37,626 nt of DNA from Ruegeria sp. HKCCD8929 (GTDB taxonomy: Bacteria > Pseudomonadota > Alphaproteobacteria > Rhodobacterales > Rhodobacteraceae). The stretch is from contig NZ_WPZY01000031.1 in NCBI RefSeq assembly GCF_013031405.1, positions 1 through 37,626 on the forward strand, given 5' to 3'. The notes beneath the pieces were generated by a model. It made no database searches, was not told the DNA's origin, and saw only the letters and a program-made list of their open reading frames with translations. Shown in pieces: positions 7,113 to 15,049 of the stretch; the stretch's first letter is position 1, and the number at the start of each line of letters is the position of its first letter. The position numbers and the translations under genes are program-made.

Positions 7113-10100
7113 ATGACCATATCCTTTGAAAAACCGCAGATTAATCGGGATTGGATGCGTCCAGTGATGCGCGGCATTCTGGCCGCGATTGAGGCTACGC
7201 CCCCTGTAGGCCCCAATATTCATAACATTGTTCTACAGTTAAACGATGCGTTGACAGAACTTGTAGGAAGTGAAACTGACACGCCGTCAAATCGAGCTTG
7301 GAACTGGGCCGCGCGGACACTGACGTATGCCAGCGGTGAAATCTTGGCCCAGTCGCGTCGCCTTGCCCCCTTATCCGCGAATAACGAGAAATCAGTTGAG
7401 GTGTTCCTCGACGCGGCAACACAATTTGGCGATGCCCAACTTGACAAGTCAACACTCAGAGTACCATCCTGGTCATCGGTCTTTGAACCCGCGAGAGACG
7501 CACTTCCTGATCTGTTGCTGACCTCTACGACTGGCCAAAATCTTGATCTGGATACATTAAAAACGCGTTTTGACCGCGCATTGCAGGCCGCATCCAACAG
7601 GGTGATTTGCGAAAACCCCGCCTATTTTAAGCCACTCGAAGATGCACTTGTTGGCGTTGGGGGTGAGCTTGCCCGACGCGAGGCGGATTGGGCGCGGCAC
7701 AACTTCTGGGTCTCGGCGCAGTTTACCGATGAACCCGTCTTTTCACCTGGTACCGACGAGACCGTACCGCTTGCCACTGTCTATCTGCGCTTGCGCTGTT
7801 TCTGGAACGAAGAAATCTCAATCGAAACGGATGAAAGCGAAAGGCAAGGGATCAGACGCACGGCCCACGTTTCAAATTTGCATGAGACCTTGCATGAGTG
7901 GCTCAAAGGAAGTGCGGGCACAGCTCCTCTCCGCGTTGTTGCAGGCGGTCCTGGCTGCGGCAAATCATCTTTTGCCCGGGCCTTTGCACACGAACTTATG
8001 CAAGACACGAACAAACACAGGGTCGCATTGATCAGGTTACAGCATACCCACCTGACTGGCCAACTGGATCGGGACATCGCTGCCTACTTTCACAAATACA
8101 ACACACTTGTGGCTCAAAAGGGAAACCCCGGTTTACCGCAAAGTCCTCTGGAGTGGCGAAAAGATGATGTCACCCCTTTGCTGTTGATCTTTGATGGGCT
8201 GGATGAGTTGACGGCAAATTCAGGGGACGCGGAAAAATACGCAAACGAATTCCTGCTGTCCTTGATGCGCATGCTCCAACCGCTGAACGCGGACGGCCCG
8301 CCTGTGCGTGCGCTTGTTCTTGGACGCAATATCGCCTGCGAACAAGCTATGGAAGCCGCAGGTTTGCCTTTGCCTACATTGTTGAACGTTGCGCCAATCG
8401 CGCCGGTGACGCGCGAGACATGCGGGCTCGACGCAAACCGCCCGAACGGTGAGCAGGATCTTTTCGATCCAGATGGTCTAATGCAGAAAGACCAGCGTGA
8501 AACCTATTGGAAGCAATGGGCGCAAGCCAAGGGACTGGACCCTGACAGTATTCCAGAGCCCGTAACCCATGCAAGTATGTCGGCCCTGAACTTGGAGCCC
8601 TTGCTTTTACATCTGCTGATCATATCAAAGTACTGTGGGACAGATTGGGAACGGGCAGCAGATAATCGCAATTTGGTTTACGAGGACATCCTTGAAAAGA
8701 TCTATGAAAGAAACTGTGGCAAAGGGCATTTTGCGACGCATAACATCACGCGTAACGACTTCTTTGATTTGATGGACGTGCTTGGCCTGGCAGCTTGGCG
8801 CGGCAACGGCCGGACGGGGAGCGAAGAGGAGTTTCGAACCGTTCGAAAACTGCACCTCCAAAGAGAAAAGCACTTTCAAAAAATCGGTTCCGCATCCTTG
8901 AAATCCATCGCTCTTAATATCCATACGCGTCCCGGTGGCAATGGTGATGACGACGGCTTTGAGTTCATACATAAAAGCCTTGGCGAATTTCTTGCAGCAC
9001 GAGGCCTGCTTTCTCATACTTGCAAGCTAGCCGACAAACTGGCCGAAGGTTACAAACCTGCGCAAGAGGCTGAGTCCTGGACCAAACTCGTTGCCGGGGC
9101 GGAATTGACTCCCTACATTATTCGCTTTCTGTATGATGAGGTTCGCCGCAGGTTAGCACATCCGCGCGCCGCAAAGGTCAAAGATGGATTGACCAAAATG
9201 TTGGACTGGGTCATTGAATATGGGTTGCCGGTGCCGAAAGCATTCCCAAGTTTGAATTGGCGAAATCTTGAAACGTACCAACGTTGTGCTGAAAGTGCTC
9301 TACTCGCTGTGGCATGTGCATCAGCCTCTGTTATTCCGCTGGAACAGAAAAACAGCGATAGGGCTCTTAGCCCGACCGTCAATATCAATACAAGTATATC
9401 TCCTGAAACTGCTATCGCTCTCGTGTGTAGGTTGATTTTTACGCCGAACTTCGCCGTTCGATTGGCTCTTACGCGCATCAATCTGAGCGGGGCGGATCTG
9501 GTCGGGGCGGACCTGCGCGGAGTGAACCTGTGCGAAGCGGGCCTGATCGGGGCAACCCTGCGCGAGGCGAACTTGAGCGAGGCGGATCTGATCGGGGCGG
9601 ACCTGCGTGGGGCTGACCTGCGTGGGGCGAACCTGCGTGCGGCGGATCTGATCGGCGCGGACCTGCGTGGGGCGAACCTTAGCGAGGCGGACCTGCGCGG
9701 GGCGGACCTGAGCGAAGCGGGCTTGATCGGAGCGGACCTGCGTGGGGCGAACCTGCGTGCGGCGGATCTGATCGGCGCGGACCTGCGATGGGCGGGCCTG
9801 CACGGAGCGAACTTGAGCGTGGCGAACTTGAGCGAGACGAACCTACGCGAGGCGGGCCTGATCGGCGCGAACCTGCGCGGGGCGAACCTGTGCGGGGCGA
9901 ACCTACGCTGGGCGAACCTGCGTGGAGCGAGCCTGCGCGAAGCAGGCCTGATCGGGGCAAACCTGCGCGGGGCAGATCTCCGGAGGTCGAACCTGTGTGG
10001 AGCGGAATGTAGTCGGGTGCACATTCAATTTACTCGGCTGCATTCCGCAAATTTGGATTGTGCGAAAAATCTCACCCAAGCGTCAATCAATTCCGCGCTA

Positions 10101-10169
10101 GGGGATGAGGAAACCAAACTCCCGAACGGCCTAAAACACCCTGCAATCTGGATGGTGGAGGCCGACTGA
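7113..10169 (+). CDS. STAND/NACHT-type NTPase with pentapeptide-repeat C-terminus
   Basis: About 1018 aa. Residues about 1-240 are an uncharacterised helical region that should be the effector or adaptor part; no nuclease motif is seen. A P-loop NTPase follows, with Walker A GGPGCGKSS near residue 277 and Walker B LLLIFDGLDEL near 357, the NACHT/STAND arrangement, then an alpha-helical region containing EFIHKSLGEFLAARGL, typical of NACHT-associated segments. From about 789 to 965 there are roughly 35 pentapeptide repeats (A[DN]LxG type), which form a right-handed quadrilateral beta-helix. By analogy to antiphage STAND proteins the repeats would be the sensor and oligomerisation would trigger the N-terminus. 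The ATG at 7113 is preferred over an upstream GTG at 7083 because AGGG lies eight bases before it. The gene is a stand-alone transcription unit divergent from the ThDP operon. Confidence 0.85.
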   Translation: MTISFEKPQINRDWMRPVMRGILAAIEATPPVGPNIHNIVLQLNDALTELVGSETDTPSNRAWNWAARTLTYASGEILAQSRRLAPLSANNEKSVEVFLDAATQFGDAQLDKSTLRVPSWSSVFEPARDALPDLLLTSTTGQNLDLDTLKTRFDRALQAASNRVICENPAYFKPLEDALVGVGGELARREADWARHNFWVSAQFTDEPVFSPGTDETVPLATVYLRLRCFWNEEISIETDESERQGIRRTAHVSNLHETLHEWLKGSAGTAPLRVVAGGPGCGKSSFARAFAHELMQDTNKHRVALIRLQHTHLTGQLDRDIAAYFHKYNTLVAQKGNPGLPQSPLEWRKDDVTPLLLIFDGLDELTANSGDAEKYANEFLLSLMRMLQPLNADGPPVRALVLGRNIACEQAMEAAGLPLPTLLNVAPIAPVTRETCGLDANRPNGEQDLFDPDGLMQKDQRETYWKQWAQAKGLDPDSIPEPVTHASMSALNLEPLLLHLLIISKYCGTDWERAADNRNLVYEDILEKIYERNCGKGHFATHNITRNDFFDLMDVLGLAAWRGNGRTGSEEEFRTVRKLHLQREKHFQKIGSASLKSIALNIHTRPGGNGDDDGFEFIHKSLGEFLAARGLLSHTCKLADKLAEGYKPAQEAESWTKLVAGAELTPYIIRFLYDEVRRRLAHPRAAKVKDGLTKMLDWVIEYGLPVPKAFPSLNWRNLETYQRCAESALLAVACASASVIPLEQKNSDRALSPTVNINTSISPETAIALVCRLIFTPNFAVRLALTRINLSGADLVGADLRGVNLCEAGLIGATLREANLSEADLIGADLRGADLRGANLRAADLIGADLRGANLSEADLRGADLSEAGLIGADLRGANLRAADLIGADLRWAGLHGANLSVANLSETNLREAGLIGANLRGANLCGANLRWANLRGASLREAGLIGANLRGADLRRSNLCGAECSRVHIQFTRLHSANLDCAKNLTQASINSALGDEETKLPNGLKHPAIWMVEAD
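9481..10008 (+). repeat. pentapeptide-coding tandem repeat (15-bp unit)
   Basis: An in-frame degenerate 15-bp tandem array in the 3' part of the NACHT gene. A perfect 53-bp repeat occurs at 9615-9667 and 9735-9787, exactly 120 bp (eight pentapeptides) apart, which points to recent unequal recombination. The high GC of the array also produces long spurious frames on the opposite strand. Confidence 0.85.
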
Positions 10170-10619
10170 TAACTCAAGCAGTATTCTTTGTCGCAACCAA
10201 AACAACCACAGTTGTACGATGTAGAGATGGTCCACCTCCGACCGTCATTGGGAAAGCCGCGGAGCGTGCATGGCGGTGCAGGTCGAGTCCACTTTGGCTG
10301 CGACCGATCCCTGGACGTCGGGCGCGCTACCGAATTGTTCCGACCGTTCCCGCCAACTGGCCTGGGACCAGCGGTCACTCATCGGAAAGTCGATGAACAG
10401 CGGTTCCAAAGCGGGGACCTTTGACTCGGAATTGCGATTGGTCCGTTAAAAAAAAGAGCGCCAAACAACCGCTAACTGGAATCAGCGTATTGCTTCTCCG
10501 CACCACCCAAAAACCGCTTTGAGTTCTCGGCGCGTTGCTTCAGTATTGCTTTTTACAAGTTCAGCGAGCAACCGAGTGACAACATCGCTCGTTGCAACGT
10601 ATTGTTTCTAATTTAAAAA
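10170..10619. other. intergenic stretch without recognised genes
   Basis: Nothing supportable is seen. A 78-codon plus-strand frame at 10188 lacks a ribosome-binding site and homology cues. The stretch is mixed in composition and ends in an A/T-rich run just before the tRNA-like sequence. Confidence 0.4.
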
Positions 10620-10624
10620 ATTTT

Positions 10625-10680
10625 GATTCGCGTAGGGTTCGAACCTGCAATCCACTGATCTGAGGTTTGAAGATCCTCGG
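10625..10680 (-). other. tRNA-3'-end-like sequence, possible attachment site
   Basis: Read on the minus strand this contains CTTCAAA followed by GCAGGTTCGAACCCTACGCG, which looks like an anticodon loop and a T-arm (one mismatch in the stem). No matching acceptor 5' half is found, so it is not a complete tRNA. A partial tRNA 3' end beside a P4-type integrase gene is the usual signature of an att site. The tRNA identity is uncertain; the loop would read TCA. Confidence 0.35.
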
Positions 10681-10691
10681 TGCCCAAGTGG

Positions 10692-11837
10692 CTATCGCTC
10701 AGAACAGAGAAAGCCCGCCCAAGCGACCATGAGCATTTGACGTTTCTTCAAACGATCGGAGCGTTGATAAGTTCGAACAACATCACTGTCCACCTGGTGT
10801 CCCAAGGCGCTTTCTTTCACCTCGTAAGGCGTGTCCGTTTGTTCTTCTGCCCAAGTTCTGAAGGTCGCGCGAAAGCCATGAGGTCTGGCAATGTGACCCT
10901 CACGCTTCATGAAGACGGACATCGCCATATCAGACATGGGTTTACCTCGGTAGGACGTGAACAAGTAGGGTCCGCGTTTCTCTGTTCGTACCGTTTCGAC
11001 AATCCCTATAGCTTCTTCGCTGAGAGGGATGCGGTGTGACCTGCCGCTCTTCGTGCGTTGTGGCCCGAGATGCCAGACACCTTCCTGGAATTCGGTAAAC
11101 TCCGCAAAGCGTACTTCGCTAGTCCGGGCGACAGTCAACATCAAGAAACGCAGTGCCAGAGGACCCACGCCGGATTTCGTTCTTAGCCGCTGATAAAAGG
11201 CGGGGGCTTCTGTGTAGGGCATCGAGGGAATGTGTTGCACTATGTGACGCTGCTTCCCAAGCAGGGCACGGGTCTTTGTGGCAGCCTGGAGGTCGACTTC
11301 GAGGCCAAGTGCGGCGGCAAAGTTCAACGTCAGATTTACCCGCTGGAGCGCCTTTTGGGCAGCATTTGGCTTCTTATGCCATAGCGGCTCCAAGGTTTCT
11401 CGGAGGAGGTGCTGGTCGATCTCTTCTATTGGGATCTTCCCAAGACGAGGAATGATGTGTGTCTTAAGCGGCGACATCCAACGCCCTGCATCACCATTGC
11501 GTTTCAATTCAGCTTTACGGGCTTCGAAGCAGCCAGCAATCGCTTGCTCTAAGGTGAGATGGTTGCGAGTTGATCGAGCTTTCACTCTCTGGACGATTGG
11601 GTCTTCGCCATCGCGTAGCGTCTGACGTGCCTCTCGTGCGCGGCGCCTAGCATCGGCTATCGCCACATCTGGCCATGGTCCCAGACCCATTTCGCGGCGT
11701 CGGCCACTCACGGTCAGACGCAGCACCCACTTCCCGCAGGTCTTGTTCCGTTTGACAAGCCAAAGGCCTTGACCATCGGAGTGCTTGCCAGCGCCGAGCG
11801 ACCTGGCTTTCAGTTCACTGAGAGCGTTGTAGTTCAT
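10692..11837 (-). CDS. int: P4-type tyrosine recombinase/integrase
   Basis: 381 aa, full length for the P4-like integrases of genomic islands. An arm-DNA-binding domain (KHSDGQGLWLVKR to about residue 80, including MGLGPWPDVAIADARRRA) is followed by a core-binding domain and a catalytic domain with Arg238 (VARTSEVR), Lys263, His320-x-x-Arg323 (HGFRATFR), His347 (ALGHQ) and Tyr357 (VVRTYQRS). The catalytic set is complete, so the enzyme is probably active. The family integrates islands into the 3' ends of tRNA genes, and a tRNA-like tail lies just past its stop. The gene is divergent from a second integrase 320 bases away, which suggests two islands abut here. It is the likely mobilising enzyme for the defence-like region to its left. 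Confidence 0.9.
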   Translation of the reverse strand: MNYNALSELKARSLGAGKHSDGQGLWLVKRNKTCGKWVLRLTVSGRRREMGLGPWPDVAIADARRRAREARQTLRDGEDPIVQRVKARSTRNHLTLEQAIAGCFEARKAELKRNGDAGRWMSPLKTHIIPRLGKIPIEEIDQHLLRETLEPLWHKKPNAAQKALQRVNLTLNFAAALGLEVDLQAATKTRALLGKQRHIVQHIPSMPYTEAPAFYQRLRTKSGVGPLALRFLMLTVARTSEVRFAEFTEFQEGVWHLGPQRTKSGRSHRIPLSEEAIGIVETVRTEKRGPYLFTSYRGKPMSDMAMSVFMKREGHIARPHGFRATFRTWAEEQTDTPYEVKESALGHQVDSDVVRTYQRSDRLKKRQMLMVAWAGFLCSER

Positions 11838-11864
11838 GCGATCAACCTCCGCGTCGAACTTCGC

Positions 11865-11917
11865 GGTCCCCCTTTTGGTCCCCCTTCGTGCATGCGAAGA
11901 AGAGTCACACTATGTGA
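11865..11917. promoter_or_regulatory. direct repeats and palindrome upstream of the P4-type integrase
   Basis: GGTCCCCCTT occurs twice (11865-11874 and 11877-11886), 12 bases apart, followed by the palindrome TCACA-CTA-TGTGA at 11905-11917. Spacing near one helical turn, just upstream of int, suits arm-type integrase sites or an operator. Confidence 0.35.
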
Positions 11918-12114
11918 ACCTTTGGTCAAGTGAAACGAGGTAACTATAAGAAAAAAAGGGAAATGTTCTTGTATGGGACGCGGTGAGAAATGCAGGAGAT
12001 GCATCTCGACCGCACCAAGTTCTTCTGTGAAATGCACAACGATAGGCTTAAGTTCGCGCAATTTAAGAGAATTTTGCTTCCTGCCTTTCTTGCTTCGTTG
12101 ACTGTAAGCGTAGT

Positions 12115-12155
12115 TTCACGCATTTTATTACGCATAATTTACGCACGGTGCGTAA
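12115..12155. promoter_or_regulatory. phased repeats and perfect palindrome at the second integrase start
   Basis: Three copies of (C/T)ACGCA begin at 12117, 12129 and 12140, 11-12 bases apart (one helical turn). The last forms half of a perfect 17-base palindrome, TTACGCACGGTGCGTAA (12139-12155), ending three bases before the ATG at 12159. A protein bound there would block translation initiation or transcription start, so this is probably an operator or recombinase-binding array. Confidence 0.55.
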
Positions 12156-12158
12156 TCC

Positions 12159-13124
12159 ATGGCGACGATACGAAAGCTCAAATCGGGATACAGGGCCGAG
12201 ATTGCACGCAAGGGGGTGCGAAAATCCAAGGTGTGGCCGACTCGCCAGGCCGCGAAAGACTGGGCTGCGCGCGTTGAATTTGAGGTACTGAACGGCGAAC
12301 GGATCGCGGCCAAGCTCCGCTTGGGTGAAGTGTTCGACCGGTACGCTCGGGAAGTCTCACCCAGGAAACGCGGCGCCCGATGGGAGACAATCCGGCTTGA
12401 AAAGCTGGGCCGCGACAAGATTGCCGACATCCAGCTTGAAGACTTGGTGGCCAGGGACTTTGCCGATTGGCGGGACCGCAGGCTGAGGGACGTTGCCCCG
12501 GCAAGTGTCATTCGCGAAATGCAGTTGATGTCGTCGGTCATGAACACCGCTCGAAGGGAATGGGGTTTGGTGGCACAGAACCCCCTCATCGATGTCAGCA
12601 AGCCGAAAAAACCGCCGCCAAGGGACAGATTGCCGACGGCTGACGAAATCGAGCGTTTGAGACATTGCGCCGGTGAGGATCTGAACAAGGCGACGGCTCG
12701 GGCATTCCATGCGTTTCTGTTTGCCATGCAGACGGGCATGCGGGCTGGGGAGATTGCCGGGCTCGTCTGGGACCGGGTTGATTTGGACAAACGGGTCGCG
12801 CGTCTGGTTCACACCAAAAACGGACGCCCCCGGTCTGTGCCTTTGTCTTCCGAGGCCATTCGGCTTTTGAAAGCACTGCCGGAACTGGAGCCGGTGTTTG
12901 GACTGTCGAGTCGTCAGCTTGATGTGTTGTTCCGGAAATCACGGGACAAGGCGATGATCGAGGACCTGACATTTCACGACAGCCGCCACAAGGCCATCAC
13001 TGATTTGGCCAGGAAACTAGATGTATTGCCGTTGGCGCGAATGGTCGGCCACACGGATTTGAACATGTTGATCAAGGTCTACTACAACGAAAGCGCAGAA
13101 GATCTGGCGCGGCTTCTGGATTAG
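12159..13124 (+). CDS. tyrosine recombinase/integrase (ICE-type, compact)
   Basis: 321 aa. A short N-terminal arm-binding segment (MATIRKLKSGYRAEIARKG) is followed by a SAM-like core-binding domain and a catalytic domain with Arg195 (TGMRAGEIAGL), Lys220, His273-x-x-Arg276 (FHDSRHKAI), His298 (VGHTD) and Tyr308/309 (KVYYNES). All catalytic residues are present. It belongs to the common single-domain-arm phage/ICE integrases, distinct from the P4-type protein to the left. Its stop overlaps the stop of the convergent HTH gene by a few bases. Position beside a complete trb operon suggests it is the ICE integrase. Confidence 0.9.
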   Translation: MATIRKLKSGYRAEIARKGVRKSKVWPTRQAAKDWAARVEFEVLNGERIAAKLRLGEVFDRYAREVSPRKRGARWETIRLEKLGRDKIADIQLEDLVARDFADWRDRRLRDVAPASVIREMQLMSSVMNTARREWGLVAQNPLIDVSKPKKPPPRDRLPTADEIERLRHCAGEDLNKATARAFHAFLFAMQTGMRAGEIAGLVWDRVDLDKRVARLVHTKNGRPRSVPLSSEAIRLLKALPELEPVFGLSSRQLDVLFRKSRDKAMIEDLTFHDSRHKAITDLARKLDVLPLARMVGHTDLNMLIKVYYNESAEDLARLLD

Positions 13125-13537
13125 AGCCGCACCATTCTGGTTTGTCCAAAGGTTTTGCATTCAACCTTGCCCGCGGAAATCCAGCGGTTCACGGTTGCCA
13201 CCGACCGGTCCACATGTTCGGCGTAGTCGTTGATTGTGAGCCATTTGGGGTCCGGTTGGATACGTGCGGCGCGAACCTCGTCCTTTAGTGCGCGGAGTTC
13301 CAGTACGAGAACGAGGAGGGCCTCCGCGTCCACCGCGATCAGCTGTGCCATCACATCACTCCTTTCCTGCCAAGTGGGTAGGGCGTTCAACTTCAGTAAG
13401 AGCTCCTCCAATTCATCCTCAACGGCATCGCCGTCGTGCTTGTGGTGAGCCGTCCTTAGCCGCTCGAGATTCCGCGGTGGTGTTTGTGCTCGTTGGGGTG
13501 CTTGACTTGTGGAGATTGATTTCCTTTGCTTGGACAT
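13121..13537 (-). CDS. small helix-turn-helix protein (excisionase/MerR-like C-terminal HTH)
   Basis: 138 aa from the ATG at 13537, chosen because upstream residues are low-complexity and not protein-like. The C-terminal 50 residues (KWLTINDYAEHVDRSVATV, then NRWISAGKVECK) look like the winged HTH of excisionases and terminase-small/MerR-type proteins; the N-terminal half is charged and helical. It lies 58 bases past the last trb gene on the same strand and converges on the integrase, with the two stops overlapping. This suits a recombination directionality factor or a local regulator, but the first helical half has no match I recognise. Confidence 0.6.
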   Translation of the reverse strand: MSKQRKSISTSQAPQRAQTPPRNLERLRTAHHKHDGDAVEDELEELLLKLNALPTWQERSDVMAQLIAVDAEALLVLVLELRALKDEVRAARIQPDPKWLTINDYAEHVDRSVATVNRWISAGKVECKTFGQTRMVRL

Positions 13538-13595
13538 TGTTGACGGTTCCCACGGTTTGGCCGCCTGTGAACATTGTGACGCGCTTGCCACACGC

Positions 13596-13838
13596 TCATG
13601 GCTCTTTGCGTCCTGGCGGTGCGTTTGGGCCTCGCCGCGCCTTGGCAAAGCCGCGATCGGTTGCCATGAACCGCGCCAGCATCGGAGCGACGAGCCGGGC
13701 GGGCTTCAGGTCTTGACCAGTCTGCTGACCCAGGATTTCGGCATAAGCGATGAGATCCCGGTGCAAGCCAGCGGGCAGCTCGACGGTGAGCTTCACGGGT
13801 TTGTCGTCGGGGATGGGGCCGAGCTTCAGCCTGGTCAT
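13596..13838 (-). CDS. DUF2274 protein of the trb cluster
   Basis: 80 aa, with the characteristic opening TRLKLGPIPDDKPVKLTVELP and a helical ribbon-helix-helix-like middle (LHRDLIAYAEILGQQTG). This family almost always follows trbI in alphaproteobacterial P-type conjugation clusters, as here. The start overlaps the trbI stop (ATGA). Its molecular role is unknown; a DNA-binding or assembly role has only been guessed. Confidence 0.85.
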   Translation of the reverse strand: MTRLKLGPIPDDKPVKLTVELPAGLHRDLIAYAEILGQQTGQDLKPARLVAPMLARFMATDRGFAKARRGPNAPPGRKEP

Positions 13839-15049
13839 TGCACTTCTCCCAGCGGTTCGAGGATCAGATCGCGGGTGACCATGACACGGACGGGGAAGCC
13901 CGGACGGACGGTCAGGGTTGGGGGCAGGGCGATTTGTTGACGGACAATTTCGTCCCCGGTGCGGCCGATCGTATCCCGGGCGGCGTCCCGGATTGCGCCG
14001 GCAACGTCATCTTCGTTTTCGGCGCCACTTTCGAGACCGAGGTTCAGGAGTGTCGCAAGACCCGCCGCGAGGAAGACACGGCCCCAGCGATGATTGACCC
14101 GATCGCGCAGCCCGGCGGTTCCCGCGCCATCGGTGCCGGGCTCCCGCGCGAGGAGGATCGAGCGGCCATCGGGCAGGATGAGACGAGTCCAGACCAGCAG
14201 GAGGCGGTTCTGGCCGACCGCGATGCGGCTGTCATAGTCGCCAAGGAGGCGCGCGCCTTGCGGGATCAGTAGGTAGCGCCCCGACGGGCTGTCATAGACA
14301 TTTGATGTAACCTGTGCCGTGATCCGGCCGGGGAGGTCGGACCGGAGACCAGTGATCAGGGCGGCCGGGATCACGGTGCCAGCTTGAAGGATGTAGGGGC
14401 TTGGCGGGGCGGTCAGTCTTGCGGCGCTGACGGTCTCTGTATCCGCGGCGCGATTGAGGAAGGCTTCCTGGCTGGCGGCAGCATCGGACGCGCGCCGACC
14501 TGTCTCCTGCGCCGGAAACGACGGCCTGTTTTGGAGTGCGCCGGGCGCGGGCAATGCGGCTCCATCGCGCGGCGTGGTCTGGGCCTCGGCAAAAAGCGCG
14601 CTGACACGCGCGGCTTCGATTTCCTGCAATCGCCGCTGTTCTTCCGGATCGGCCGCGGGCAGGGCGGGGCCGGAGACAGGCGGCGCGGGGACCGGCAAAC
14701 CACGCTCCCGGGCGCTGAGGATCGGACGACCCAGCTCGCCGGGCAATGGCGGACCGAGACGGGGAATGTCGCCATAGTCCCGCGGCAGTTGCGACAATCC
14801 GTCGGCGGTCTGGATATGGTCGGTCGAGAAGAGCTCGGTGGTGGTCTCCGCCCTGCGGTTGTCCTGCAGCGCGACGATGAGGATCGCGCCAAGACCCAGC
14901 CCAACCAGGATGGCAGCACCTGTGATGGCCCGGCGCGACAGGCGCATGACCCGCGGCGGATCGGGACGCAGGCGCAAATCTCGCGCAATCTCCTGTTCCG
15001 TTCGCGGGCGTTCGGCCTCGGTGTGCGGATCGTCACCCGGACGGGTCAT
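13835..15049 (-). CDS. trbI: P-type conjugative transfer protein TrbI (VirB10-like)
   Basis: 404 aa. A short cytoplasmic tail is followed by one membrane segment (AITGAAILVGLGLGAILIVA, about 42-61), a long proline-rich periplasmic linker, and a C-terminal VirB10 beta-barrel domain (YILQAGTVIPAALITGLRS, then ITAQVTSNVYD and LLIPQGARLLGDYDS). It spans the inner and outer membranes and forms the channel core together with TrbG/VirB9-like and other subunits. Start and trbG stop overlap as ATGA, and the stop overlaps the DUF2274 start the same way. It looks intact. Confidence 0.95.
   Translation of the reverse strand: MTRPGDDPHTEAERPRTEQEIARDLRLRPDPPRVMRLSRRAITGAAILVGLGLGAILIVALQDNRRAETTTELFSTDHIQTADGLSQLPRDYGDIPRLGPPLPGELGRPILSARERGLPVPAPPVSGPALPAADPEEQRRLQEIEAARVSALFAEAQTTPRDGAALPAPGALQNRPSFPAQETGRRASDAAASQEAFLNRAADTETVSAARLTAPPSPYILQAGTVIPAALITGLRSDLPGRITAQVTSNVYDSPSGRYLLIPQGARLLGDYDSRIAVGQNRLLLVWTRLILPDGRSILLAREPGTDGAGTAGLRDRVNHRWGRVFLAAGLATLLNLGLESGAENEDDVAGAIRDAARDTIGRTGDEIVRQQIALPPTLTVRPGFPVRVMVTRDLILEPLGEVQ

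Noticed and set aside
9481..10008. CRISPR-like repeat pattern
   Set aside because: The unit is 15 bp, in frame and coding for A[DN]LxG pentapeptides; there are no spacers.
9113..10024. 303-aa minus-strand frame rich in Arg, Ser and Pro, and further long minus-strand frames at 9321-9803 and 9679-9960
   Set aside because: They are shadows of the GC-rich 15-bp pentapeptide repeats of the NACHT gene; no ribosome-binding site and only low-complexity sequence.
10188..10424. 78-aa frame after the NACHT gene as a small partner gene
   Set aside because: No ribosome-binding site, no recognisable domain, and an equally long frame on the opposite strand.
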